From the NCBI RefSeq assembly GCF_000383595.1, contig NZ_KB911581.1, positions 4,868,496 through 4,932,495 on the forward strand: a stretch of DNA of 64,000 bases, read 5' to 3'. The DNA comes from Streptomyces bottropensis ATCC 25435 (lineage in GTDB: Bacteria; Actinomycetota; Actinomycetes; Streptomycetales; Streptomycetaceae). The notes beneath the pieces were generated by a model. The model was not told the origin of the DNA, made no database searches, and saw only the letters and a program-made list of their open reading frames with translations. The position numbers and the translations under genes are program-made. Below, in pieces: positions 9,407 to 17,727 of this stretch; within the stretch, counting starts at the first letter, position 1, and each line of letters opens with the position of its first letter.

Positions 9407-11778
9407 GTGGACGCCGCGTCGGAAGCGGGGGTCCACCGCAGGTGCACGTCGTCGACGGCTCCCGCCCGCAGCAGCGACAGACGCGGCGAGACCTTGTCGG
9501 TGCGGGAGGAGGGCGGTCTGCGGCTGCCCGCCGCCCACTGCACCGGCCACTGCGCGCCGGACCCGGCGTACTCCTGCTCCGCGGCGGCCTGCAAGGTCCA
9601 CTGCGGGTTGTAGAGATGGGTGCGCCCCAGGGCGCACACGTCGGCCCGTCCGGCGAGCAGGATCGAGTTCACGTCGTCGTACGAGGAGATGGCACCGACC
9701 GCGATCACCGGAACCCCCGCCGGCGCGGCCACCAGGTGCCGGATCTTGTCGGCGAACGGCGTCTGGTAGGAGCGGCCGTAGGCCGGCCTCTCGTCCTGGG
9801 AGACCTGACCGGAGGAGACGTCGATGGCGGCCGCACCGTGCTCGATGAACGCGCGCGCGATGTCCACGGCGTCGTCCTCGGTGTTGCCGTCCGGCATCCA
9901 GTCGGTCGCCGAGATGCGGACCGTGACCGGGACGGCGGACGGGACGGCGCGGCGCACCGCGTCGAAGACCTCCAGGGGGAAGCGCAGCCGGTTCTCCAGG
10001 GAGCCGCCGTACTCGTCGGTGCGCCTGTTGGCGACGGGGGAGAGGAAGGAGGAGAGCAGGTAGCCGTGGGCGGCGTGCACCTCGATGAGGTCGAAGCCCG
10101 CCTCCACCCCGCGCAGGGCGGCGCCGGTGAAGTCCGCGACCACCTTGTCCAGGTCCGCGCGGGTGGCTTCCCGGGGGACGTGGCAGCCGGCGCCGTACGG
10201 AAGCGCCGAGGGACCGATCACCTCCCAGTTGCCCTCGTCCAGCGGCTGGTCGATGCCCTCCCACATGAGTCTGGTCGAGCCCTTGCGGCCCGAGTGACCG
10301 AGCTGCAGGCCGATCCTCCCGCTCGTGCGCTCGTGCACGAAGTCGGTGACCCGGCGCCAGGCGTCGCGCTGCTCGTCCGTCCACAGCCCCGGGCAGCCCG
10401 GGGTGATCCGCCCCTCGGGCGACACACAGACCATCTCGCTCATCACCAGACCGGCCCCGCCCAGCGCCTTGGAGCCCAGATGCACCAGATGGAAGTCACC
10501 GGGGACGCCGGCGTCGCAGGAGTACATGTCCATCGGGGAGACGATCACGCGGTTCTGCAGTTCGAGCGGACCGATCCGGACCGGCTGGAACATCGCCGGG
10601 GCCACTGTGGGCGCCCGCTGGTGCCTGGCGAACTCGGCCTCCATCAGCGCGGCGAACTCGCCGTCGCGTTCCCTGAGGTTGTCGAAGGTGATGCGCCGCG
10701 AGCGGGTGAGCAGGTTGAAGACGAACTGAGCCGGTTCCTGACCCGCGTACATACCGATGTTCTCGAACCACTCCAGCGACGCCTGGGCGGCCCGCTGGGT
10801 CGACTCGACGACGGGCTTGCGTTCGCTCTGGTAGGCGGCGAGCGACTCGGCCACCGTCGGATGCTCGTGCAGGCAGGCCGCCAGGGCGAGCGCGTCCTCC
10901 ATGGCGAGCTTGGTGCCCGAACCGATCGAGAAGTGGGCGGTGTGGGCGGCGTCGCCGAGCAGGACCACGTTGCCGTCGTACCAGCGCTCGTTGCGGACGG
11001 TCGTGAAGTTCAGCCACTTGGAGTTGTTGGTGAGGACCCGGCGGCCCTTCAGCTCGTCGGCGAAGATCTCCCCGATCCTCGCGACCGCGTGGTCGTCGGA
11101 GACACCCGGTGGGAACACCTGGTCCGCGGTCCGGTCGAAGCCGGCGCGCCGCCAGACGTCCTCGTGCATCTCGACGATGAAGGTCGAGCCCGTGTCGGAG
11201 AAGGGGTAGCCGTGGATCTGCATGGTGCCCCACCGCGTCTCCTTGACGAAGAACTGGAACGCCTCGAAGACCAGATCGGTGCCCAGCCAGATGTACTTGT
11301 TGCGCCGCGTGTCCAGCGACGGCCGGAAGACGTCGGCGTACTTCGTGCGGACGGCGGAGTTGAGGCCGTCGGCGGCCAGCACCAGGTCGTGGGACGCCCG
11401 CAGTTCGTCCAGGTCCGGCGCCTCGGTGCGGTAGTGGACGGTGACGTCGAGTTCGGCGGCCCGCCGCTGCAGGATCTGCAGCAGCTCCTTGCGGCTCATC
11501 GCCGCGAAACCCTGGCCGCCGACGGTGAAGCGGTGGCCGTGGAACTCGATGTCGATGTCCGTCCAGCGGGCGAACCGGCTCTCCATGGCGGCGTGGACGG
11601 TTTCGTCGGCGTTGTCGATGCCGCCCAACGTCTCGTCGGAGAAGACCACCCCGAACCCGAAGGTGTCGTCGGGCGCGTTGCGTTCCCAGACGGTGACCTC
11701 GTGTGCCGGGTCGAGCTGCTTCATCAGCGCGGCGAAGTACAGCCCTCCCGGGCCGCCGCCGACGATGGCGATCCTCAT
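9403..11778 (-). CDS. Two-domain aryl-CoA 5-hydroxylase/reductase (salicylyl-CoA or 2-aminobenzoyl-CoA type)
   Basis: Fusion enzyme of 791 residues. Residues 1-400 form an FAD aromatic hydroxylase: IVGGGPGGLYFAAL binds FAD, and GNVVLLGDAAHTAHFSIGSGTKLAMEDA is the GD motif. Residues from about 410 form an old-yellow-enzyme NADH:flavin reductase: MFQPVRIGPLELQNRVIVSPM, EVHAAHGYLLSSFLSP and RRTDEYGGSLENR. This fusion is known for 2-aminobenzoyl-CoA monooxygenase/reductase, which hydroxylates and then reduces the ring, and for proteins named salicylyl-CoA 5-hydroxylase/oxidoreductase. ATGA overlap with the ligase and GTGA overlap with the thioesterase couple it to both. Hydroxylation plus reduction would give a non-aromatic CoA ester fit for beta-oxidation. 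Confidence 0.9.
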   Translation of the reverse strand: MRIAIVGGGPGGLYFAALMKQLDPAHEVTVWERNAPDDTFGFGVVFSDETLGGIDNADETVHAAMESRFARWTDIDIEFHGHRFTVGGQGFAAMSRKELLQILQRRAAELDVTVHYRTEAPDLDELRASHDLVLAADGLNSAVRTKYADVFRPSLDTRRNKYIWLGTDLVFEAFQFFVKETRWGTMQIHGYPFSDTGSTFIVEMHEDVWRRAGFDRTADQVFPPGVSDDHAVARIGEIFADELKGRRVLTNNSKWLNFTTVRNERWYDGNVVLLGDAAHTAHFSIGSGTKLAMEDALALAACLHEHPTVAESLAAYQSERKPVVESTQRAAQASLEWFENIGMYAGQEPAQFVFNLLTRSRRITFDNLRERDGEFAALMEAEFARHQRAPTVAPAMFQPVRIGPLELQNRVIVSPMDMYSCDAGVPGDFHLVHLGSKALGGAGLVMSEMVCVSPEGRITPGCPGLWTDEQRDAWRRVTDFVHERTSGRIGLQLGHSGRKGSTRLMWEGIDQPLDEGNWEVIGPSALPYGAGCHVPREATRADLDKVVADFTGAALRGVEAGFDLIEVHAAHGYLLSSFLSPVANRRTDEYGGSLENRLRFPLEVFDAVRRAVPSAVPVTVRISATDWMPDGNTEDDAVDIARAFIEHGAAAIDVSSGQVSQDERPAYGRSYQTPFADKIRHLVAAPAGVPVIAVGAISSYDDVNSILLAGRADVCALGRTHLYNPQWTLQAAAEQEYAGSGAQWPVQWAAGSRRPPSSRTDKVSPRLSLLRAGAVDDVHLRWTPASDAAST

Positions 11779-13409
11779 GCTTGCTCCTCCAGGAGCCGAC
11801 GGAGCTTGAAATGCTGCAGTTTGCCGCTGGGATTGCGCGGCAGCGCTTCGACGAAGCGCACTTCGCGCGGGTACTTGTATGGCGCGATCTGCTGTTTGAC
11901 GTGGTCCTGGATGTCCTTGGCCCGCACGGCGTCGCCGACGACTCCCTCGCGCAGCACGACGAACGCGCAGACGATCGCGCCGCGTTCGGCGTCGGGCGCG
12001 CCGACGACCGCCGCTTCGACGACGTCCGGATGGGTGTCGATGGCGGCCTCGACCTCGGGTCCGGCGATGTTGTAGCCCGACGACACGATCAGGCTGTCGT
12101 TGCGCGCCCGGTACCAGAAGTAGCCGTCCTCGTCGCGGAGGAAGGTGTCGCCGGTGACGTTCCAGCCGTTGACGACGTAACCGGCCTGCCGTTCGTCGTC
12201 GAGGTAGCGGCAGCCCACCGGGCCGATCACCCCGAGCAGGCCCTCGGCACCCGGGCCCAGCTCCTCGCCGTCCGGTCCGAGGATCGCCGCGCGGTAGCCC
12301 GGCACGGGTCTGCCGGTCGCCCCGGGGCGGATGTCGTCGCCGTCCGCCGAGATGAAGATGTGCAGCATCTCGGTGGCGCCGATCCCGTCGATGACCTTGA
12401 TGCCGAGCCGGTCGCGCAGTTCCTCCCACAGGCCCTGCGGGATGTGCTCTCCCGCACTGATCGCGCGGCGCAGTCCGGCCAGCCGTGTCACCTTCCCGGC
12501 CGTGACGATCTGCTTGTACGCGGTCGGGGCGGTGGCCAGGACGGTCACCCCGTGCTCGGCCACGAGGTCGGCGAGCCGCGGCGGCGGCACGGGCTCGGTG
12601 AGGAAGGCGCAGGCACCCGCCCGCAGGGCGAACACGACCAGCATGCCGAGGCCGAAGGTGAAGGCGAGCGGTGCGGTGCACGCCACCAGGTCGTCGGATC
12701 GCAGCCGGAGCGTGTTCTTGCCGAAGGTGTTGTCGATCGACAGGATGTCGCGGTGGAAATGGGTGGTGATCTTCGGGACGCCGGTGGTGCCCGAGGTCGG
12801 CCCGAACAGCGCGACGTCGTCCGCGGCGGTGTCGACCGCCGCGAATCGCCCCGACTTCCGCGCGGCCCGGTTGCTCAGGTCGTCGGCCGCGTCGCCGCCG
12901 TACGGCACGACGACCAGCTTCGGCGCGATCGTGTCCCGCACCGCGAACACGTCGTCGAGGAAGTGGTGGTCGACCAGCGCGACGGCCGGCCGCGTCTTCG
13001 CCACGATCGGCGCCAGCTCGCGGGCCCGCAGCGCGGCCATGGTGGCGACGGCTATCCCGCCCGCTCTGAGCACGCCCAGCCAGGCGGCGACGGCCCAAGG
13101 GGTGTTGGGGGAGCGCAGCAGCACCCGGTTGCCGGGCACCAGACCGAGATCCTCGGTGAGTACCTGGGCGACCTGGGCGGCCCGCCGCCGCAACTCGCCG
13201 TAGCTCCACACCTCACCCGCGGGTGTACGCAGCGCGGGCCGGTCGGGCCCGAAGGCGGCGGCCGGACGGTCGATCAACTCGACGGCAGCGTTGAGGCGTT
13301 CGGGGTACCGGAGCAGGTCGGTCGTGAACTCCAGCACCGGCCACTGCCCGGGTCCGGGGAGGTGGTCACGGGCGAAGGTGTCGACGTGTCCCGAGGGTGA
13401 GAAGGTCAT
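11775..13409 (-). CDS. Aromatic acid-CoA ligase (AMP-binding, benzoate-CoA ligase family)
   Basis: Adenylate-forming ligase of 544 residues that would activate the aromatic acid to its CoA thioester with ATP. Motifs in order: the P-loop FGPTSGTTGVPK, APTAYKQI, the adenine site IDGIGATEMLHIF, the hinge region GYFWYRARNDSLIVSSGYNI, and the C-terminal catalytic Lys in PRNPSGKLQHFKLRRLL. The GATEMLHIFIS segment is like benzoate- and 2-aminobenzoate-CoA ligases. The ATG at 13409 overlaps the TesB stop, and the stop overlaps the hydroxylase start. It is the first committed step of this operon. The substrate (anthranilate, salicylate or benzoate) is not decided by sequence. Confidence 0.9.
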   Translation of the reverse strand: MTFSPSGHVDTFARDHLPGPGQWPVLEFTTDLLRYPERLNAAVELIDRPAAAFGPDRPALRTPAGEVWSYGELRRRAAQVAQVLTEDLGLVPGNRVLLRSPNTPWAVAAWLGVLRAGGIAVATMAALRARELAPIVAKTRPAVALVDHHFLDDVFAVRDTIAPKLVVVPYGGDAADDLSNRAARKSGRFAAVDTAADDVALFGPTSGTTGVPKITTHFHRDILSIDNTFGKNTLRLRSDDLVACTAPLAFTFGLGMLVVFALRAGACAFLTEPVPPPRLADLVAEHGVTVLATAPTAYKQIVTAGKVTRLAGLRRAISAGEHIPQGLWEELRDRLGIKVIDGIGATEMLHIFISADGDDIRPGATGRPVPGYRAAILGPDGEELGPGAEGLLGVIGPVGCRYLDDERQAGYVVNGWNVTGDTFLRDEDGYFWYRARNDSLIVSSGYNIAGPEVEAAIDTHPDVVEAAVVGAPDAERGAIVCAFVVLREGVVGDAVRAKDIQDHVKQQIAPYKYPREVRFVEALPRNPSGKLQHFKLRRLLEEQA

Positions 13410-14338
13410 GCCGGCCTCCCCTCGGAGGCACGGATCATTCCCTCCTGGACGACCGTCGCCAGGTGGGTGCCGTCCGGGGTGAAGAACCGGCCGGAGCCCA
13501 GCCCGCGTCCGCCGTCCGCCGCGACCGCCTGCTGGGTGTAGAGCAACCAGCCGTCCGTCACACCCGGACGCGGAGCGCGGTGGAACCACATCGCGTGGTC
13601 GAGACTCGCCGTGACCAGGCCCTCCTGGGCCCAGGGCAGGCCGAGGACGCGCAGCACGGGCTCCAGGATGGTGTAGTCGCAGACGTAGGCGAGGGCAGCC
13701 GCGTCGCGCTGGCCGTCGGTGAGCCCGTCGACCGGCCGGAGCGCGTCGAACGGCTTGACCCAGACCGCCTGGTGCGGCTCCCGGGCACCCTCGATGTCGA
13801 GATAGACCGGGCCCGGCACATGACGCATGTCGAAGCCCCGGCCCTCCGACCAGTAGCCCTGGGAGACCTCGGTCATCGTCCCACCGGCTCGCCCCGCGAG
13901 GCACTCCGCGGAGCTGGGCAGCTCCTCGGGGTCGGGCAGGTCCGTGACCAGCCAGTCGGGGACGGCGCAGGTGTAGCTGCCGCCGGGCTCGCCCGCCGCG
14001 AAATTGGCCAGGCAGACGTAGAGCGGTTTGCCGTTCTGATAGCCGCGCACCTGCCGGGTCGCGTACCCGCGGCCGTCGCGCAGCAGCTCGACCTCGTAGC
14101 GCACGTCGGCGCCGATGTCGGCGGGGCGCATGAAGTAGGAGTGCATGGAGTGCAGCGTCTTGCCGTCGTCGACGGACCTCATCGCCGCCGCGGCGGCTGC
14201 GGCGACGAGGTCACCCCCGTACGCCTTGGGCCATGGGCAGGGCTGGGTGACCGCGGTGAAGGCGAGGTCGAACCGCTCGGCCTCGGCCGGGGTCAGGGTG
14301 ACGGCGGCCGTGAAGATGTCTGAGGTGGTGTCGGTCAT
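13406..14338 (-). CDS. Acyl-CoA thioesterase II (TesB-like)
   Basis: Double-hotdog thioesterase of 310 residues. The N-terminal hotdog carries PWPKAYGGDLVAAAAAAAMRSV and LHSMHSYFMRPADI. The C-terminal hotdog carries the catalytic-region Asp in ASLDHAMWFHR and the end GLGSGRFFTPDGTHLATVVQEGMIR. It starts on the last base of the cupin stop and overlaps the ligase start by four bases. TesB proteins hydrolyse a wide range of acyl-CoAs. Here it may release a ring-derived acid from CoA, or recycle CoA when downstream steps stall. Confidence 0.87.
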   Translation of the reverse strand: MTDTTSDIFTAAVTLTPAEAERFDLAFTAVTQPCPWPKAYGGDLVAAAAAAAMRSVDDGKTLHSMHSYFMRPADIGADVRYEVELLRDGRGYATRQVRGYQNGKPLYVCLANFAAGEPGGSYTCAVPDWLVTDLPDPEELPSSAECLAGRAGGTMTEVSQGYWSEGRGFDMRHVPGPVYLDIEGAREPHQAVWVKPFDALRPVDGLTDGQRDAAALAYVCDYTILEPVLRVLGLPWAQEGLVTASLDHAMWFHRAPRPGVTDGWLLYTQQAVAADGGRGLGSGRFFTPDGTHLATVVQEGMIRASEGRPA

Positions 14339-14898
14339 CAGGGCCGGTCCGTCCAGTCGCGCAGGTCCGTGTCCTCGACCTGGGGGAGATTGACCACGAT
14401 GTTCTCCGGTGTCCGGGTCGTCATCCAGGTCAGCGGCCTGTTGCGGTCGAGATTGCACTCGACGTGGGGCAGGAACGGGGGCACGAAGACCCAGTCGCCC
14501 TCCGACATGTCGATGTAGTCCTCGAACTTCGCGCCGAAGTAGATCCGCGCCCGGCCGGAGAGCACGTAGCCCCCGGTCTCGGCCTCACCGTGGTGGTGGG
14601 GCACGGACCGGTAGCCACCGTCGTTGTGGACCTTGCCGAACCAGATCCGGGTCGCCGGGGTGTGCTGGATGCTGACCCCCGAGATCCGGGTGGCCCCGGC
14701 GGACTGCCCGGTGTCCCCGGGCTCCGCACCGGCCCGCGTGACGACCGGTACGACCAGGCCGCTCGCGGTGGCGTACATCGAGTTGTCCCCGTCCAGGACG
14801 AACTGGCCTTGGGCGGACTGGCCCGGGGAGGGCTGACCGGGGGCGTATTGACCGGGGGCGTGCTGACCTGGGACGTACTGATCGGGATCGGGGTTCAC
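14338..14898 (-). CDS. Cupin-domain protein of the aromatic-CoA operon
   Basis: Single-cupin protein of 186 residues. Cupin motif 1 is PHHHGEAETGGYVLSG (His and Glu metal ligands) and motif 2 is GDWVFVPPFLPHVECN. A metal-dependent dioxygenase, isomerase or small-molecule binder is possible; it is much shorter than gentisate 1,2-dioxygenases, which usually have two cupin domains. Residues 5-32 form PGQ-rich repeats (VPGQHAPGQYAPGQPSPGQ) from a 15-bp tandem DNA repeat, an odd low-complexity head. The start is GTG at 14898, supported by AGGAG upstream. Immediately upstream of tesB. Confidence 0.75.
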   Translation of the reverse strand: MNPDPDQYVPGQHAPGQYAPGQPSPGQSAQGQFVLDGDNSMYATASGLVVPVVTRAGAEPGDTGQSAGATRISGVSIQHTPATRIWFGKVHNDGGYRSVPHHHGEAETGGYVLSGRARIYFGAKFEDYIDMSEGDWVFVPPFLPHVECNLDRNRPLTWMTTRTPENIVVNLPQVEDTDLRDWTDRP

Positions 14899-14996
14899 GC
14901 GGTCTCCTGATCGGTTGCGGCGCGGCTGTGGCTCTGGCCGCGGGGGCGAGGGGCGGGGGCGAGGAGCGGTTCGCGGGGGCGGGGAGGGGGCGGGCG

Positions 14997-15812
14997 TCAG
15001 TCGGTGAGGCGCACGGTGTTGCGCAGCGTGCCGATGCCGGCGATCTCGGTCTCCACGACGTCTCCGTCGGAGAGGAAACGCTGGGGCGTCCGGGCCACCC
15101 CGACGCCGCCGGGCGTGCCGGTGAGCACGAGGTCGCCGGGGCGCAGCACGGTGAAGGTGGAGATGTACGCGAGCAGGTCGGCGGCGTCGAACACCAGCGT
15201 CTTGGTGTTGTCACGCTGGACCTGCTCGCCGTTGACCCGGCAGATCACCTCCAGGCTCGCGGTGGGGTCGATCTCGTCCGGCGTCACGACCACGGGACCG
15301 AGGGGAGTGGACGCGTCCCATGCCTTGCCCTGGAACCACTCCAGGGTGCGGTACTGCCAGTCGCGGACGGACATGTCGTTCGCCACCGTGTAGCCGGCGA
15401 TTCCGGCGAGCGCGGTCTCCCGGTCCGCCCGGCGCAGGGTCGCACCGACCACGACGGCGAGTTCGGCCTCCCAGTCGACCTGGAGGCCCCTCGGCAGCAC
15501 GATCTCGGCATCGGGACCGGTGAGGGTGTCGGCGTACTTGGGAAAGAGCGTGGGGTACGCGGGCAGCTCCCGGCCCGTCTCCCGGATGTGATCGGCGTAG
15601 TTCAGCCCGCAACAGACCACTTTGGCCGGAGCGGGGAGCGGCAGCACCGGTACGGCATCGACGAGTGCCTCACCGGCCAGGTCCGCGACCCGCTGGGGTG
15701 GCGTGGCCGTCAGCAGGGCCGACAGGTCGGCGGCCGGGAGCGCTCGCCAGGTGCCTCCAAGGAGGACGGCGGCACTGATGCCCGCCGCGTGGGAGACGGT
15801 CGAAAGACGCAT
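14997..15812 (-). CDS. Fumarylacetoacetate hydrolase family protein
   Basis: FAH-fold protein of 271 residues and first gene of the aromatic-acid operon. Metal-binding and fold motifs: KVVCCGLNYADHIRETG, DWEAELAVVVG, GYTVANDMSVRDWQ, the Lys in GKAWDASTPLGPVVV, and the end LTGTPGGVG. The family includes fumarylpyruvate hydrolases, 2-oxo-hepta-diene-dioate hydratase/decarboxylases and oxaloacetate decarboxylases. It would cleave a C-C bond in a diketo acid or decarboxylate a ring-derived oxo acid. The 98-base gap to the cupin is the only sizeable gap in the operon. It diverges from the RidA gene with a shared promoter region. Confidence 0.85.
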   Translation of the reverse strand: MRLSTVSHAAGISAAVLLGGTWRALPAADLSALLTATPPQRVADLAGEALVDAVPVLPLPAPAKVVCCGLNYADHIRETGRELPAYPTLFPKYADTLTGPDAEIVLPRGLQVDWEAELAVVVGATLRRADRETALAGIAGYTVANDMSVRDWQYRTLEWFQGKAWDASTPLGPVVVTPDEIDPTASLEVICRVNGEQVQRDNTKTLVFDAADLLAYISTFTVLRPGDLVLTGTPGGVGVARTPQRFLSDGDVVETEIAGIGTLRNTVRLTD

Positions 15813-15854
15813 GGGTGTTCCCTCTCCTGGTCGCTCTCCGACCCTCGGGGTATT

Positions 15855-15890
15855 TCATTATTTCTACGACCGTCAGACGTCTGTCAATAG
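15855..15890 (-). promoter_or_regulatory. Candidate promoter and palindromic operator of the aromatic-acid operon
   Basis: On the minus strand a TTGACA -35 hexamer (15882-15887) is followed, after 18-20 bases, by an AT-rich AAATAATGAAATA stretch that can serve as the -10. The perfect palindrome CAGACGTCTG (15874-15883) overlaps the -35 and spacer, as expected for a repressor site. PaaX is the obvious candidate repressor from gene content. The site lies between the FAH start at 15812 and the divergent RidA start at 15947. Confidence 0.5.
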
Positions 15891-15946
15891 ATGCTACGGT
15901 GAGGCGGCAGACAGCCAGCCCCGGCAACGTCCCGCAGGAGCTTTCC

Positions 15947-16393
15947 ATGGCGACCCACTCGGCCCCGGTCCCGATCAACCCCGCGTCCCTGCCCACACCC
16001 AGCGGCTACTCGCACGGGACGCTCAGCGGCAACACGCTCCACCTCGGCGGCCAGACCGCTCTCGACCGGGACATGAAGATCGTCCCCGGCGGCATCGTGG
16101 AACAGTTCCGGCAGGCTTTCGCCAACGTCCTCGCCACGCTGTCGGAAGCGGGCGGCATCCCGCAGGACCTGGTGAGCATCACGCTCTACCTGACCGACAT
16201 CCCCGACTACCAGGCGCACGGGAAGGAGATCGGCAAGGCGTGGCGTGAGCTGGCCGGGCCGGTCTATCCCGCGATGGCCGGCATCGGCACGACGGCACTG
16301 TGGCAGCCGGAGGCGCTGATCGAGATCGTCGGCGTCGCGGTCATCCCGGACGAGCGACTGGTCCGGCCCGCAACCTCTGGAAACGCGGCCTGA
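15947..16393 (+). CDS. RidA/YjgF family protein lacking the canonical Arg
   Basis: RidA-fold protein of 148 residues. Family features: GNTLHLGGQTALD, FANVLATLSEAGG, LVSITLYLTDIPDY and the C-terminal strand ALIEIVGVAVIP. RidA proteins hydrolyse enamines/imines to ketone and ammonia. In archetypal RidA an Arg in the PAR(S/T) position contacts the substrate; here the segment reads YPAMAG, so the Arg is Met and the following conserved Glu is also changed. It thus belongs to a non-archetypal Rid group whose function is not established. Good AGGAG at 15936-15940. Divergent from the aromatic-CoA operon, where an enamine-type intermediate would occur if the substrate is 2-aminobenzoate. Confidence 0.85.
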   Translation: MATHSAPVPINPASLPTPSGYSHGTLSGNTLHLGGQTALDRDMKIVPGGIVEQFRQAFANVLATLSEAGGIPQDLVSITLYLTDIPDYQAHGKEIGKAWRELAGPVYPAMAGIGTTALWQPEALIEIVGVAVIPDERLVRPATSGNAA

Positions 16394-16634
16394 CGTCGCG
16401 CGCGACGCGGGCCGCACGTCCGGCTGTGATCCCGGACGGGCGGACGGATCGGCGGTGGTGACGCCGTGTCACTGACGACGGCGACGCACCCCCAGACGTT
16501 TTGCCCGCCGGGCGCCGAGAACCCAGGTGCACCCCCTGCCCCGTAGAGGCGTGCGTCCACGGCGGTCGCCGTCGTGGCCAGTGCGACATGCCATGATCGG
16601 AGCCTGCGCGCGATGTACAGCCGGGGAGGACGCC

Positions 16635-17594
16635 GTGGCCGTCTACGAACTCGAGAACCGCCTGGTCGTCGGTGTCGCCTCCAGCGCACTGTTCGACCTG
16701 GCGGAGGCGGATGCCGTCTTCCGTGATCAGGGAGAGGAGGACTACCGCGGCTACCAGGAGGAGCACCTGGACGACACGCTGGAGAAAGGGGCCGCCTTCC
16801 CTTTCATCCGCAGGCTGCTGTCCCTGAACCACCTCTCACCGGACGACCCTCTGGTCGAGGTCATCATCCTGTCCCGCAACGATCCCGAGACCGGGCTGCG
16901 GGTCATGCGGTCGATCCAGCGCCACGGTCTGCCGATCAGCCGGGCCATCTTCATGCAGGGCCGCTCGCCCTACCGCTTCATGCCCGCGCTGAACATGTCC
17001 CTGTTCCTGTCAGCGAACGAGGACGACGTCCGCGAGGCCGTCGCGCTCGGTCTGCCCGCCGGCCGCGTGCTCGGCCCAGCCGTGGCCGACGAGGACGACG
17101 ACCAGGACCTGCGGATCGCCTTCGACTTCGACGGAGTCCTCGCCGACGACGCTTCGGAACAGGTCTACCAGGCCGACGGCATCGAGGGCTTCCGCTCCCA
17201 CGAGACGACGAACGCCGCCACACCGCACGACCCGGGCCCCCTGCGTGACTTCCTCGCAGGCGTCAACCGGCTCCAGCGGCGCGAGGAAGAACGGCGGGCG
17301 GACGACGCCGACTACAGGATGCGCGTCCACGTCTCCCTCGTCACCGCCCGCGACGCACCGGCTCACGAGCGCGCGGTGCGCAGCCTGCAGAACTGGGGCG
17401 TGACCGTCAACGGCGCCTTCTTCCTCGGCGGCATAGACAAGAGCACGATCATGGAGGTCCTCAGGCCCCACATCTTCTTCGACGACCAGGTCGGCCACCT
17501 GACCGGCACGGCCCGCAGCACGCCCAGCGTGCACGTCCCCTTCGGGAAGATCAACGAGCCGGACGGCTCGGTGCCCGAGCAAGCTCGACGATGA
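16635..17594 (+). CDS. 5'-nucleotidase, cytosolic cN-I (NT5C1) family
   Basis: Protein of 319 residues of the cN-I 5'-nucleotidase family, which dephosphorylates nucleoside monophosphates. It begins LVVGVASSALFDLAEAD, continues FPFIRRLLSLNHL and VEVIILSRNDPETGLRV, and has the HAD-like motif IAFDFDGVLADD with its Asp pair, then VSLVTARDAPAHERA and HIFFDDQ. The start is taken as GTG at 16635 with GGGAGGA four bases before; an ATG at 16593 is an alternative. Stands alone between the RidA gene and convergent rox. Physiological role is unclear in bacteria. Confidence 0.85.
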   Translation: MAVYELENRLVVGVASSALFDLAEADAVFRDQGEEDYRGYQEEHLDDTLEKGAAFPFIRRLLSLNHLSPDDPLVEVIILSRNDPETGLRVMRSIQRHGLPISRAIFMQGRSPYRFMPALNMSLFLSANEDDVREAVALGLPAGRVLGPAVADEDDDQDLRIAFDFDGVLADDASEQVYQADGIEGFRSHETTNAATPHDPGPLRDFLAGVNRLQRREEERRADDADYRMRVHVSLVTARDAPAHERAVRSLQNWGVTVNGAFFLGGIDKSTIMEVLRPHIFFDDQVGHLTGTARSTPSVHVPFGKINEPDGSVPEQARR

Positions 17595-17669
17595 GCTTCC
17601 TCCGGACCGACAGCGCGGACAAGGGAGCGCGTCGGCCGGGTGCGTGTCAATGGCTGCCACGACTTGGCC

Positions 17670-17713
17670 GGCGGCTTCATGGCACGCCCCGAAGGGCAGT
17701 TCACGAAGCCGCC
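17670..17713. terminator. Possible terminator between 5'-nucleotidase and rox
   Basis: Perfect 9-bp arms GGCGGCTTC (17670-17678) and GAAGCCGCC (17705-17713) enclose a smaller GCC/GGC hairpin. The site lies between convergent genes ending at 17594 and 17728. The long loop lowers confidence. Confidence 0.4.
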
Positions 17714-17727
17714 ACCAGACGGACGCT

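Noticed and set aside
8933..10384. Longer start for the hotdog thioesterase
   Set aside because: The extension is the antiframe of the hydroxylase C-terminus; GTG 9406 overlaps the hydroxylase stop by GTGA and the fold begins there.
9358..12075. 905-residue plus-strand open frame opposite the hydroxylase
   Set aside because: Composition and lack of motifs mark it as a shadow of the minus-strand genes.
14338..14898. Cupin as gentisate 1,2-dioxygenase
   Set aside because: Only one cupin domain and about half the usual length; kept as an unassigned cupin.
16394..16407. Perfect 14-bp palindrome CGTCGCGCGCGACG just after the RidA stop
   Set aside because: A simple CG-rich palindrome with no loop or T-tract; such runs are common in this GC content.
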